DNA from: Bacillota bacterium
Lineage (GTDB): Bacteria > Bacillota > UBA4882 > UBA8346
Assembly: GCA_012728785.1 (NCBI GenBank)
Contig: JAAYEK010000034.1
Coordinates: 1-53,204, forward strand
DNA length: 53,204 nucleotides
Reading direction: 5' to 3'
Part shown: positions 20,579 through 30,260 of the stretch, one piece after another
Layout: each line of letters begins with the position of its first letter
Position numbering within the stretch: position 1 is the first letter of the stretch
Translations under genes and position numbers: made by a program
The notes under the pieces: model-generated
Database searches by the model: none
What the model was told of the DNA's origin: nothing
The model's input: the letters and a program-made list of their open reading frames with translations, nothing else

Positions 20579-21664
20579 TCAAGATCGGTAATTATAGTGA
20601 CGGTCCAGTAAGATCTGTTCGCGAAGCCTTCGTAAACCATCTTTAATGGTTCTGGCGCGGACCTCGCCAATGCCTTCCACTTCATCCAATTCCTCGGTTG
20701 AAGCATCGATTATCTTCTGAAGTTCGCCAAAAGTCACCACTAAATTTTCCACTACCGGGAAGGGTAAGCGGGGAATCTTATTCAATAAACGATAGCCTCG
20801 GGCGGAAACCGATAAATCCGGAGTTGTTCCACCGGGATAGCCTAACAACCGTACCAGGGCGTTTAGATCCAGCAATTCCTCGTCATCCCAAGTTATTAAG
20901 GTCTCTTTAATATTAGTTAACAAATTGGAGTTGCTGTAAATATAGTCTCTGAGGACCAGCAATCCATCATTTTCAATATTGGCCATTAATTCTTCCAGTT
21001 GCATACTGACCAATCGTCCCTCAGCGCCTAACTCGCAAATATAGCGCCTAATTTCAGCGGCAATTCTACTTACCATTTCAGCCCTTTGCACTACCGCAGC
21101 CACATCAGAAAGGGTAACTAAATTTTCGAACTCTAAAGCTGAAAGGTTTTGCAAAGTTTGTTCTAAAACGCTCTTATACTTTTGTAAAGTCTGCAATGCT
21201 TGGTTCGCCTTTGCTAAAACCGTGCCGATTTCTCGAATTACATAACGCAGGTTTCCTTTATAAAGAGTGATCACGTTCCGTCTTTGGGAGATGGCAATCG
21301 CCATCTCGCCGGTTTGAATTGCCATCCGTTCGGCAGTCCGATGCCGGGTACCTGTTTCCGAGGTTGGGATTAAATGATCAGGTGTCAAATGAGCGTTGGC
21401 CACTAAAATCTTCTTGGCGTCTGTAGAAAGTACAATAGCCCCATCCATTTTAGCCAATTCATAAAGGCTGGACGGTTCAAGTTCCGAGTTGATCCTAAAT
21501 CCGCCACCAACCAACTTCAATACATTCTCCGAATCGGAAACCATAATCAAGGCCCCTGTCTTGGCCTTTAAAATATTTTCCAATCCTTCATAAAGAGTCG
21601 TACCCGGAGCTACCATTTTTAAAATTGCAAATAACTCCTCCTGCCTTTGTTCTCTTTCACCCAT
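20579..21664 (-). CDS. disA: DNA integrity scanning diadenylate cyclase DisA
   Basis: 361 aa; ELAKMDGAIVLSTDAKKILVANAHL, ETGTRHRTAERMAIQTGEMAIAISQRRN, C-terminal HhH VEGIGEVRARTIKDGLRRL. Confidence 0.95.
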   Translation of the reverse strand: MGEREQRQEELFAILKMVAPGTTLYEGLENILKAKTGALIMVSDSENVLKLVGGGFRINSELEPSSLYELAKMDGAIVLSTDAKKILVANAHLTPDHLIPTSETGTRHRTAERMAIQTGEMAIAISQRRNVITLYKGNLRYVIREIGTVLAKANQALQTLQKYKSVLEQTLQNLSALEFENLVTLSDVAAVVQRAEMVSRIAAEIRRYICELGAEGRLVSMQLEELMANIENDGLLVLRDYIYSNSNLLTNIKETLITWDDEELLDLNALVRLLGYPGGTTPDLSVSARGYRLLNKIPRLPFPVVENLVVTFGELQKIIDASTEELDEVEGIGEVRARTIKDGLRRLREQILLDRHYNYRS

Positions 21665-21703
21665 ATTTCGACCCTCCGTTATTTACCCGGTCCTTAAGAT
21701 ATT

Positions 21704-23071
21704 TCATCCTTCAACGCTTAGCTCCGGCGTTAATGCCGGTAATCTACGCAAATGTTCTATTCCAAATACTTTTAGTTCCGACTGCTTAAGCTTAGAACGC
21801 TTTGCCAAAACACATTGTTCAAATCCGAGTCTGTTTCCTTCGCTTACCAACCGTTCGATTCCAGGTACCGGGCGGATTTCCCCTGAGAGAGTTAATTCAC
21901 CTACCCAAAACAATTTGGAACTAAAAGTAATACCGCGAATCGAGGAAATAATCGAAGCGGCTATCCCTAAGTCCAAAGCGGGATCTCCCGATTCGATGCC
22001 ACCGGCGATTGACACGAAAATATTTTTATTGGTTAACCGCTCACCCAACCAACGTTGAATAACAGCTGTTACTAATAACAGCCGGTTCCGATCGACACCG
22101 ATGGCAATTTGCCGTGGTGGTATTCCTTCAGCCGTCTCAGTAACCAAAGCTTGAATCTCGGTAAAAATCGGCCTGCTCCCTCTAGTACTGGCGACAATCA
22201 CCGAACCGGGCATGGTCTGATTTCTGCTCTCTAATAAATATTCGGAAGGATTCGCCACTTCAATTAGACCGGCAGCGGTCATTTCAAACAAGGCCACTTC
22301 TTCGGTAGGCCCAAATCTATTCTTGACAGCCCGGGCAATTCTCAAACTTTGGGTTCGGTCCCCTTCCAAATATACTACGGTGTCTACTAGATGCTCTAAT
22401 ACTCTTGGCCCAGCCAATTCTGATTCTTTAGTAACTTGCCCCACTAAAATTACGGGGACGTTCTCTTGTTTAGCTATTTTGATCAAAAATAAAGTACATT
22501 CTTTAATTTGAGACGGTGAACCGGGGGTCGAACGAAGCTTACTTAAAAATGATGATTGAATTGAATCAATAATAATTAACCTCGGTTTCAATGTTTCAAA
22601 ATGTTTCTTGACTAATTCCAAATTAGTCTCGGATACCACATATAAACCATCCGGAAAGGCTCCCAATCGGTCGGCGCGAATCTTGGTTTGTTCAGAAGAT
22701 TCTTCGCCGGATACGTAAAGAACTGTTCCGTCCCGGGCCATATTACCGGCGATAATTAAACTCAAGGTACTCTTGCCGATACCAGGATCGCCAACCAACA
22801 ACATCACCGAACCGATTACCAATCCGCCTCCCAACAACCGGTCGATCTCACCAATACCCGTAGAGAAACGGACTGTTGCGCCGCTTTTTACTTGGTTGAG
22901 GACCTGGGGAGTTTGAAAGCTGCTTAAATTAGTCAGTTCCTCAACATACTCTTCTTCAGGTTCTTCCTTGAGAGTCCCCCATTCTTTACACTCCGGGCAA
23001 CGGCCGACCCACTTCATTTCCTGATGGCCGCAATTTTCACAGTAAAATACGGTTCTTCTCTTTTTACTCAT
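21704..23071 (-). CDS. radA: DNA repair protein RadA
   Basis: 455 aa; YFCENCG-like zinc finger FYCENCGHQEMKWVGRCPECKEWGTL, LLVGDPGIGKSTL, KNRFG motif, Lon-like C-terminus. Confidence 0.96.
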   Translation of the reverse strand: MSKKRRTVFYCENCGHQEMKWVGRCPECKEWGTLKEEPEEEYVEELTNLSSFQTPQVLNQVKSGATVRFSTGIGEIDRLLGGGLVIGSVMLLVGDPGIGKSTLSLIIAGNMARDGTVLYVSGEESSEQTKIRADRLGAFPDGLYVVSETNLELVKKHFETLKPRLIIIDSIQSSFLSKLRSTPGSPSQIKECTLFLIKIAKQENVPVILVGQVTKESELAGPRVLEHLVDTVVYLEGDRTQSLRIARAVKNRFGPTEEVALFEMTAAGLIEVANPSEYLLESRNQTMPGSVIVASTRGSRPIFTEIQALVTETAEGIPPRQIAIGVDRNRLLLVTAVIQRWLGERLTNKNIFVSIAGGIESGDPALDLGIAASIISSIRGITFSSKLFWVGELTLSGEIRPVPGIERLVSEGNRLGFEQCVLAKRSKLKQSELKVFGIEHLRRLPALTPELSVEG

Positions 23072-23726
23072 TTTTCGCCCGCCGTTTTTGGTTTTGATCT
23101 TTTATAAAGTTATAGAATCGGACCAATACTAAGTAAACTATTATCAAACATAATATTATCAAACAAATCGTTTTAATACGACTATTCCATAATTCCGGTA
23201 ACTTCCGCCAGTTTTGCCCTAAACGGCTGCCACTCACTACAAAGATAGACGTTGAAACGATAATTGAAACAGCGACTACCAAAAAAGAACGGCGCTTTTC
23301 CATATTGACCATACCGGCGGCTAAGATAATACCCGAACGAACAACCGGAATAAACCGGCTCAGTGCAATCGTCCAAAAGCCATACTTCCGAAACCACTTT
23401 TCCATCCTATAAAACATTTTAGAATTCAATAACTGCGAATCTTTGGAAGAATGCAACAAGGTCTTTCCCATTTTAGCGCCGAGAAGATATAACATAGTTG
23501 AAGAAGCGAAGGTCCCTAAGGAAGCGCTAATAATTATTCCTAGCGGATTACTGCCTGACAATCCCGTTAAGGAACCGCTTAAAATCAACAAGGAATCTCC
23601 CGGAAGGGGCGGAAAAACGACTTCAAAAAAACTATATAAAAAAACGATAATCACCAGGTATTTCCGATATTGGGCCACAAATTCCGGATCGCTCCAATGA
23701 GTCAATATTTCCATGAATTGTTCCAT
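23064..23726 (-). CDS. DedA family membrane protein
   Basis: EVVFPPLPGDSLLILSGSLTG, RYGFWTIALSRFIPVVRSGIILAAGMVNM-type motif. Start at MEQFMEIL (23726) has upstream GGAG; ORF extends to 23804. Confidence 0.85.
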   Translation of the reverse strand: MEQFMEILTHWSDPEFVAQYRKYLVIIVFLYSFFEVVFPPLPGDSLLILSGSLTGLSGSNPLGIIISASLGTFASSTMLYLLGAKMGKTLLHSSKDSQLLNSKMFYRMEKWFRKYGFWTIALSRFIPVVRSGIILAAGMVNMEKRRSFLVVAVSIIVSTSIFVVSGSRLGQNWRKLPELWNSRIKTICLIILCLIIVYLVLVRFYNFIKDQNQKRRAKNE

Positions 23727-23824
23727 TAAAAAACTCCAATCGTCATCTATAACCACAAACTCTATTTTAAGGGTTTTTACCAAATTGATAAAGTCTTTTT
23801 CCAAATTTTAAAAATTTGTTTATT

Positions 23825-23850
23825 AAAGTAAGTTTATTAATACTTACTTT
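23825..23850. promoter_or_regulatory. Perfect 9-bp inverted repeat (operator-like or AT-rich hairpin) upstream of DedA gene
   Basis: AAAGTAAGT-ttattaat-ACTTACTTT. Confidence 0.55.
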
Positions 23851-23865
23851 TTCGAAACAAAAATA

Positions 23866-23889
23866 TTAAAAAGCCGGCATAATGCCGGT
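23866..23889 (-). terminator. Rho-independent terminator (minus strand)
   Basis: Minus strand: ACCGGCATTATGCCGGCTTTTTAAT. Confidence 0.75.
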
Positions 23890-23987
23890 AGAGTTGAAAA
23901 GCAAACCCTGAAAAATTTCTAATATGGTTTGAAAATTCAGGTCATCAACCAATAGTGATCCAAGACCCATTCCATTCCCTTGGTTAA

Positions 23988-24122
23988 CTATCTACTAAAT
24001 GAGGCGCAAGTCTCACGTCCATCTTCCCATAAATGGCAAAGCTGATAATGACGGCAAAATAAACATGGTAAACGTGACTCGAAATTTTCCTCAGTTAATT
24101 CCCTAACTTCTTGTTCCAGCAC
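23988..24122 (-). CDS. Small (44 aa) Cys-rich protein, not in the supplied ORF track
   Basis: GTG start with AGGGGG 6 nt upstream: (M)LEQEVRELTEENFESRLPCLFCRHYQLCHLWEDGRETCASFSR*. Confidence 0.5.
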   Translation of the reverse strand: MLEQEVRELTEENFESRLPCLFCRHYQLCHLWEDGRETCASFSR

Positions 24123-24241
24123 AGCTAACCCCCTATAAATTCATTGGTTAAGATTAGTCTATGCGGTTAGAGGGTTTTTATGAGTTAGGAAAAAATCAAA
24201 TTGAAGTGTTGATGGACAAATCCCCGGTACTTGAATAAATG

Positions 24242-24712
24242 CTACTTGTCGAATAAGTTCGCCAAACCATAGGTAAGTAAGGTTACAATTAGACCAGCCA
24301 TTAATAAACCCAAAAGAATGGAGGAGAAGGCAACCCGTTTTCGGATTCTTAATAAAAACGCGATTAACGCTCCGGACCAAGCTCCGGTCATCGGTAGAGG
24401 GATTGCCACAAAAACGGTGAGTCCCCAAAATCCGTATTTTTCAATTTGGGGCGCTTTTCGTTGGCTCTTAGTAAAAACCCAATTAAAGAAACACTTAAAG
24501 ATATATATCCGGCTAAGTAATTTAGATATTGGTCCTATTAGAAGTATAATCGGTATCACCGGGAGCATATTACCGCTAACTGCTAACAGATAGGCTTCCA
24601 AGGGCTCAAAACCTAACTGCCAAGCTAAAGGAATAGCTCCCCGCAGTTCCAAGTAAGGAAGTATTGAAGCGCTTATTACTTTTAACCCGTCAATGAATCG
24701 GTCCGTCATCAT
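24242..24712 (-). CDS. Small multidrug export-like membrane protein (COG2426-type)
   Basis: 156 aa; SASILPYLELRGAIPLAWQLGFEPLEAYLLAVSGNMLPV, KYGFWGLTVFVAIPLPMTGAWSGALIAFLL. Confidence 0.85.
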   Translation of the reverse strand: MMTDRFIDGLKVISASILPYLELRGAIPLAWQLGFEPLEAYLLAVSGNMLPVIPIILLIGPISKLLSRIYIFKCFFNWVFTKSQRKAPQIEKYGFWGLTVFVAIPLPMTGAWSGALIAFLLRIRKRVAFSSILLGLLMAGLIVTLLTYGLANLFDK

Positions 24713-24713
24713 T

Positions 24714-25508
24714 TTAAATCTCTTCTTTTAAATGGTCCCCACAGACACAATCCGGTCCTGTCGGAAGATCTTCGATCATCGCGAATAATAAATTCCGTAA
24801 TTTATCATTATTTGTGTTAAAGACCTTTAATACCTCTTCATGGGTTACCGGCTTGATATCGGGATTACCTTCCAACCCAACATCATAATCGGTGATCAAA
24901 GCGATATTTAGATAACAAATACCGAGCTCCCGGGCTAGCCAACCTTCAGGGTATTGAGTCATATTGATAACTTCCCAACCATTCTTGCTGTATTCTCTAC
25001 TCTCGGACTTGGTTGAAAAGCGAGGTCCTTGAATCACTACTACGGTTCCCGTTTCATGCACGGTAATCCCTAATTTTTGGGCACAGGAGATGGCTGTTTT
25101 CCGCATCCGTGAACAATAAGGTTCAGCTGCCGGAACATGTCTCACAATTGGGCCTTCAAAAAAGGTGTCTTTCCGGCCCCAGGTTCGATTTACAAATTGG
25201 TCGATTACCACAAATTCGCCTGGTTTTACATTTGGTTGTAAGCTACCGGCGGCGCATGGCCCGATAATTTGTTGGACACCTAAACTTTTCATCGCCCAAA
25301 GATTAGCTCGATAATTAATCAGATGCGGAGGATATTGGTGCCGTTTGCCGTGCCTCGGTAAAAAAGCGACCCGTTTTCCCCCAATCTCGGCAATGGCAAT
25401 TTCATCGCTGGGCGCCCCGTAAGGGGTTTCCACCGTCACTTCTTCGACATTATCCAATAAGGAATAAAATCCGGAACCCCCAAAAATCCCAATTTCAGCT
25501 GTTTTCAT
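24714..25508 (-). CDS. mtnP: S-methyl-5'-thioadenosine phosphorylase (PNP family 2)
   Basis: 264 aa; IGIFGGSGFYSLLD, FLPRHGKRHQYPPHLINYRANLWAMKSLGV, GPRFSTKSESREYSKNGWEVINMTQYPE. Confidence 0.92.
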   Translation of the reverse strand: MKTAEIGIFGGSGFYSLLDNVEEVTVETPYGAPSDEIAIAEIGGKRVAFLPRHGKRHQYPPHLINYRANLWAMKSLGVQQIIGPCAAGSLQPNVKPGEFVVIDQFVNRTWGRKDTFFEGPIVRHVPAAEPYCSRMRKTAISCAQKLGITVHETGTVVVIQGPRFSTKSESREYSKNGWEVINMTQYPEGWLARELGICYLNIALITDYDVGLEGNPDIKPVTHEEVLKVFNTNNDKLRNLLFAMIEDLPTGPDCVCGDHLKEEI

Positions 25509-25668
25509 TATTTAACCTCCCTAAGATTCTCATTCAAGCGAGTTTCATAAATTACAATTTATATTCACAGGCAGGATCTGTTGTAGACTTAATGAGCTTA
25601 TTTTCGCTTAATTGGTATTAAACTCCTGCCAAGAGAGGTTTAAAATTTTTTTTAGAAGAAAAAAGAAA

Positions 25669-25686
25669 GGGCGAGAATTCTCGCCC
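25669..25686 (-). terminator. Terminator of the SASP-like gene
   Basis: GGGCGAGAATTCTCGCCC palindrome followed on the minus strand by a T-rich tract. Confidence 0.75.
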
Positions 25687-25695
25687 CATAAGTAC

Positions 25696-26037
25696 TTAAT
25701 ACTTCTGGTCTAAGCTGTTAAGATTCAAATTGGAGATGTTTTGAACGGTATCATTCATTTTCTGATAGCCAAGTCCCGCATTAAAACCAGTTTGGACATT
25801 GGCAACAGCCTGTTGGGATAAGGAGCTCTCAGCAGCCTGGATCATATTTTTGACCATTTGCCCTCCAACATGACCGCAGTCTTTTGAAGTCATATAACCC
25901 CAGTAATCTCCGACAATCGGTGAAGTATCGATAATCTGAGCTGATGTTAAGTCTTTAGCGATTTCGTACTTCATGTTATTAAGAGCTTGAGCCGCTTGTT
26001 TAACAACATAAGAGTTGCTTCTTTGACCAGTACCCAT
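25696..26037 (-). CDS. Alpha/beta-type small acid-soluble spore protein-like
   Basis: 113 aa; VKQAAQALNNMKYEIAKDL and GHVGGQMVKNMIQAAESSL match the two SASP helical regions; non-canonical spacer and C-terminal tail. Confidence 0.75.
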   Translation of the reverse strand: MGTGQRSNSYVVKQAAQALNNMKYEIAKDLTSAQIIDTSPIVGDYWGYMTSKDCGHVGGQMVKNMIQAAESSLSQQAVANVQTGFNAGLGYQKMNDTVQNISNLNLNSLDQKY

Positions 26038-26247
26038 CCGTTTCCCCTCCTTTCGTTTTAACCTGAAATTAATTTGCCCAGCTATATAAGGTTAAAACCA
26101 CAAAAAGTCTGGAATTTTTCGAGTTTACTACCAACTGTGCCAATATCCTTTTTCAACAACACGCTTTTTCCAATTAAAGCCGGATTCTTCTTTGTTTACA
26201 TGAAAAATAAAGGCTTAAAATGAGGATAATAGACAAGAGGTGATCAA

Positions 26248-26433
26248 TTGGAGTACATCGTGGAAATGGATCATAATCATCAATTAGTTCTACCTGAGAC
26301 AGTAATCAACCATTTTCAATTAAAACCCGGGGACCATTTTACCCTTCAAACGGAAAACGGCCGCTTAATAATTGAATATCTTCCTTTTTCCAGTTTTGAT
26401 CAAGCCAAAACATTAGAGAAGATCTTATTCTAA
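26248..26433 (+). CDS. AbrB/SpoVT/MazE-like small DNA-binding protein
   Basis: 61 aa; EYIVEMDHNHQLVLPETVINHFQLKPGDHFTLQTENGRLIIEYL. Confidence 0.7.
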   Translation: MEYIVEMDHNHQLVLPETVINHFQLKPGDHFTLQTENGRLIIEYLPFSSFDQAKTLEKILF

Positions 26434-26482
26434 TGTACCACTTGGCGCTTTCCTTCATACTATGGAGTGAGGTGCCTTTTGC

Positions 26483-27751
26483 ATGGTTGATTATCGCGAC
26501 TTAATCTATGGAAATGATCAAAAAGTTCCAACTAAATTCGGGTTAAAACCTTATCTAAATTTGGATAATGCCGCTAGCACTCCTCCGTTTAAAGATGTAA
26601 TGAAGCTCATCGCTAATGAATGTTTATGGTATTCCAGCATTCACCGGGGGGCAGGCTATAAATCCAAGTACTTAACCGAGAGATACGAGGAAAGCCGGCG
26701 AGCCGTGACTGGTTTTATCAATGCCGACCCCAATCACGATGTTGTAATCTTTACCAAAAACACAACGGATTCAATTAATAAGGTTCGGCATTACCTTCCC
26801 TACTTACCGGGGGAATTGGTAGTTTACACGCGCCTGGAACATCATTCAAACGAATTACCTTGGCTCAATCATCAAAATATTTGCCTTGAACTTAACAATA
26901 ATACTCTTGACTTAGAACAATTAGAAAAGGTTCTTAAAAGAAACCACGGTAATATTAAACTACTGGCAGTAACCGGCGCTTCCAATGTTACCGGATACCT
27001 TCCCCCTATTTATATTTTAGCCGAAATGGCCCATGCTGCGGGAGCCCGAATCTTGGTTGACGCTGCTCAACTAGCCCCCCACCGTCCGATTTGGGTCCGC
27101 CCAGCCACCGATCCGCGCCATTTAGATTTTCTTGTTTTTTCCGGGCATAAAATGTATGCCCCTTTTGGAGCGGGAGTATTGGTCGGCCCAAAATGGCTTT
27201 TTAACCAGGGAGACCCGAGCCAAGTTGGTGGAGGGACCGTGAAGGCGGTCGATTCGGAAGGGATTTACTGGGCCGAACCGCCTGAAGTCGAAGAAGCCGG
27301 TTCCCCTAATGTCTTAGGTGCGTTAACAATAGCCGAGTCTTTTAAAGTCTTGCATAAAATCGGCTGGAATGAATTGTTCCACCATGAACAACAGTTACTG
27401 GAAGCTACTTTAACCGGATTAAAAAAAATACCGGGTATAACCGTTTATAATGAAGCAACCACTCAGCGAGTGGGAGTTATTGGTTTTAATGTCAAAGGCA
27501 TTTACCACCAAACAGTGGGCGAAGCTTTGGCGGAATATGGAATCGGAGTAAGGACGGGGTGCTTTTGCGCCCGAAATTATGTTAAGCATTTGCTTAATTT
27601 AAGCCATCTGATTTATCAAGGGACCAACCAGCGTAAACTTCCGGGATTGGTCAGGGTCAGTTTTGGATGTTATAATAATTTGACCGATGTGACTTATTTT
27701 CTAGATGTATTGGAAGAATTGATTAAAAGTGCTGATAGATTGTACGGATGA
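26483..27751 (+). CDS. Class V aminotransferase / cysteine desulfurase-like protein
   Basis: 422 aa; LNLDNAASTPPFKDV, SNVTGYLPPI, DAAQLAPHRPI, FSGHKMYAPFGAGVLVG, RTGCFCARNYV. Confidence 0.85.
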   Translation: MVDYRDLIYGNDQKVPTKFGLKPYLNLDNAASTPPFKDVMKLIANECLWYSSIHRGAGYKSKYLTERYEESRRAVTGFINADPNHDVVIFTKNTTDSINKVRHYLPYLPGELVVYTRLEHHSNELPWLNHQNICLELNNNTLDLEQLEKVLKRNHGNIKLLAVTGASNVTGYLPPIYILAEMAHAAGARILVDAAQLAPHRPIWVRPATDPRHLDFLVFSGHKMYAPFGAGVLVGPKWLFNQGDPSQVGGGTVKAVDSEGIYWAEPPEVEEAGSPNVLGALTIAESFKVLHKIGWNELFHHEQQLLEATLTGLKKIPGITVYNEATTQRVGVIGFNVKGIYHQTVGEALAEYGIGVRTGCFCARNYVKHLLNLSHLIYQGTNQRKLPGLVRVSFGCYNNLTDVTYFLDVLEELIKSADRLYG

Positions 27752-27813
27752 ATGTATCGTTAGATCTGTAAATGAAAGACGGCCATATGAATACTGTCGC
27801 TAATAAGCTACTT

Positions 27814-29058
27814 TTATTCTTTCGGTTTGGTATAATTACCCACTTGCAGCTGGGGAAATTCCCGTCTCAGGTCCTCGAGCCACTCTCCGACCGTTGGTAG
27901 TTCCTCATTATGATCATTAATTAACGGAGCTATTCTTTGCGGATCTATGTTTAGATTACGCAGTTGAATTTGATGAAGCCCAGTGGTAGCGATTAAGTCC
28001 TTCAAAGCTATTGTCTGTTCCCTCCGGTTGGAAAACCCCGGCAAAAACAATAAATTAAGAGCGACCCGCAGCCGATTTGCCACAGTATATGTTAATGACT
28101 CACGCACCTCAGCCAAGGTGTATCCTTGAGGACGATGATACCAATGATAATATTCAGGTATGGCTGAGAATAAACTGACTCTGATACTATCCAGACCCGA
28201 ATCGGTTAACGCCTTAATCGCCTCGGTAAATCCGGCGTTGCTGTTAATATTAATAGTCCCCTTGACTGTTTTTTGCCGGATTGTTTGGATTGATTTTACC
28301 AGTAATTCCTTTTGCAGCGAGGGTTCGCCTTCGCATCCTTGCCCAAAGCTGATAATTCCGTCCGGTGCTTGTTCTAAATGAGGCAAGGCAACTTCGGCCA
28401 CTTCAATTACATCCGGAACCCAATCAATCCGGTTCTGGGGCGACGGACAACACTCTGCAGGCTGTTTGGAAATGCAGCCAACACAATCCGCATTACAACT
28501 CGGCGAGACCGGGACTCCAGCTTCCCAACGCCGGTAAAAAAGATTTTGGGCCGTCAAACAATTATATTCCAAAGCACATTTAGCCAATTGTTGAATAATA
28601 CGATTTTGGGGATACTCGCTTTTCATTTCCCCGATCAGCCGGGACAAGTCGGAGGTATTATAATAAATAGGGTTCCATTTTAGTTGTTCATCAGTTTCGA
28701 TGGCGGCCACTTTTAACCTCCCGTCAACTGCCCCCACCGCCGTATATCCAAATAGTGGTAACTCTTGGTAATCGCTAATCTCATACCCCGGCGTCAAAGT
28801 CCTGGTATAACCCATCGGTAAGATGGCAGCCAAAGCAGTAACCCCTTCCACTACTTCAACTTGGTCTTCCCCTTGATGATAGCCCACCGGCAGTCTGCCC
28901 GGAAGTAACAACAACTCGCCTCCGGCTGGTAAATCCACCCAGGTTTCATCACTGAGTTCAACTTGATTACCATTGAATCCAACCGCTATCAACTGGGGAT
29001 CGGTTTGTAAATTACCGTTAGTATCGGAATAAATAAGAAAAGCTCTCGATGATAACAT
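27814..29058 (-). CDS. Radical SAM protein with long N-terminal extension
   Basis: 414 aa; SPSCNADCVGCISKQPAECC (CX3CX2C plus extra Cys), FGQGCEGEPSLQ, TINSNAGF-like NINSNAGF. Confidence 0.8.
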   Translation of the reverse strand: MLSSRAFLIYSDTNGNLQTDPQLIAVGFNGNQVELSDETWVDLPAGGELLLLPGRLPVGYHQGEDQVEVVEGVTALAAILPMGYTRTLTPGYEISDYQELPLFGYTAVGAVDGRLKVAAIETDEQLKWNPIYYNTSDLSRLIGEMKSEYPQNRIIQQLAKCALEYNCLTAQNLFYRRWEAGVPVSPSCNADCVGCISKQPAECCPSPQNRIDWVPDVIEVAEVALPHLEQAPDGIISFGQGCEGEPSLQKELLVKSIQTIRQKTVKGTININSNAGFTEAIKALTDSGLDSIRVSLFSAIPEYYHWYHRPQGYTLAEVRESLTYTVANRLRVALNLLFLPGFSNRREQTIALKDLIATTGLHQIQLRNLNIDPQRIAPLINDHNEELPTVGEWLEDLRREFPQLQVGNYTKPKE

Positions 29059-29067
29059 TTTATAACC

Positions 29068-30240
29068 TCATAACACTTCAAAAACATAACACTTTAAATA
29101 TTCTGTCTCCGGAACGCCTACCAAAACCGGATGGTCTAAACCCTGGCTCCGGCGTTCGAGTAAACGGATGCGTTGTTTATTTTCAGCGGCAGCGGCGGCA
29201 ATTATCTCCCAAAATAATTCCTGGCTTAAATGATAAGAACAAGAACAGGTTACTAATATTCCACCAGGGCGGAGCAATTTCAGACCCCGCAGATTAATTT
29301 CCTTGTAGCCCCGAATCGCGCCATCCAAGGCTTGTTTGCTTTTGGTAAAAGCCGGCGGATCTAAGATAACTAAATCATATACTTCTTTCTTACCCACCTG
29401 GTCCCGGAGAAAATCAAAAGCATTAGCCACTTTGAAACGGCAACGGTCGTCAACGCCGTTCAAAGCGGCATTGGCCTCAGCTTGGTTTATGGCATCATCG
29501 GAGATGTCCACTCCCAACACTGATGTGGCTCCATAGGATGCCCCATGAATCGCAAAACTCCCAATATGGCAAAAGCAATCTAAAGTTCTCCGCCCCCGTG
29601 CATATTTGGACAAAATAGCCCGGTTAGCCGATTGGTCTAAAAAATATCCTGTTTTCTGCCCTTCCAATAGGTTAACATGGAATTTTAGATTGTTATCAGT
29701 AATCACTAATGATTCCGGGCATGTCCCATAAATAATACCGGAACGCTCCGGAAGTTCCTCAAGATGCCGGGTTGAGGTATCGCTTCTTTCGATAATCCCT
29801 TTGGGCCGGCAGAGTTCCACCAGGATTTCCGTGATCAGATTACGGTTCACTTCCATCCCCATCGTTAGAAATTGGACCACCAAGTAATCCTCAAACCGAT
29901 CTACAATTAAACCGGGGAGCAAATCGCCTTCTCCGTGAATCAAACGATAACAAGAAGTCTCCGGTTTTATTTTTTTCCTAAAGGCAAAGGCATCCCTTAA
30001 CCGTTTCCTGAAAAAATCGGGGTCAATCGTTTCCCGCTGATTTGTAAGGAGCCGGACCGCGATAGTCGAGGCTTGGTTATAGTAACCCAAACCCAAAAAA
30101 CGTCCCCGGTTGTCAAGGACCTCAACCACCTCTCCGGACTTTACTCCTATCCCGATGATGCCGATTTCACCTTGATAAATCCAGAGATGCCCTGCTTTAA
30201 GCCTTTTTTCCTTTCCTGCTTTTAAAACTACCTGGTTCAT
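29068..30240 (-). CDS. RlmI-like class I rRNA (cytosine) methyltransferase with PUA domain
   Basis: 390 aa; KRLKAGHLWIYQGEI, RFLGLGYYNQASTIAVRLL, LDCFCHIGSFAIHGA, VILDPPAFTKSK. Confidence 0.9.
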   Translation of the reverse strand: MNQVVLKAGKEKRLKAGHLWIYQGEIGIIGIGVKSGEVVEVLDNRGRFLGLGYYNQASTIAVRLLTNQRETIDPDFFRKRLRDAFAFRKKIKPETSCYRLIHGEGDLLPGLIVDRFEDYLVVQFLTMGMEVNRNLITEILVELCRPKGIIERSDTSTRHLEELPERSGIIYGTCPESLVITDNNLKFHVNLLEGQKTGYFLDQSANRAILSKYARGRRTLDCFCHIGSFAIHGASYGATSVLGVDISDDAINQAEANAALNGVDDRCRFKVANAFDFLRDQVGKKEVYDLVILDPPAFTKSKQALDGAIRGYKEINLRGLKLLRPGGILVTCSCSYHLSQELFWEIIAAAAAENKQRIRLLERRSQGLDHPVLVGVPETEYLKCYVFEVL

Positions 30241-30260
30241 ATTTCCTCCAACACTACTCT

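Noticed and set aside
20579-23071. disA-radA adjacency as a novel system
   Set aside because: A known Firmicutes neighbourhood with an established functional link; not new.
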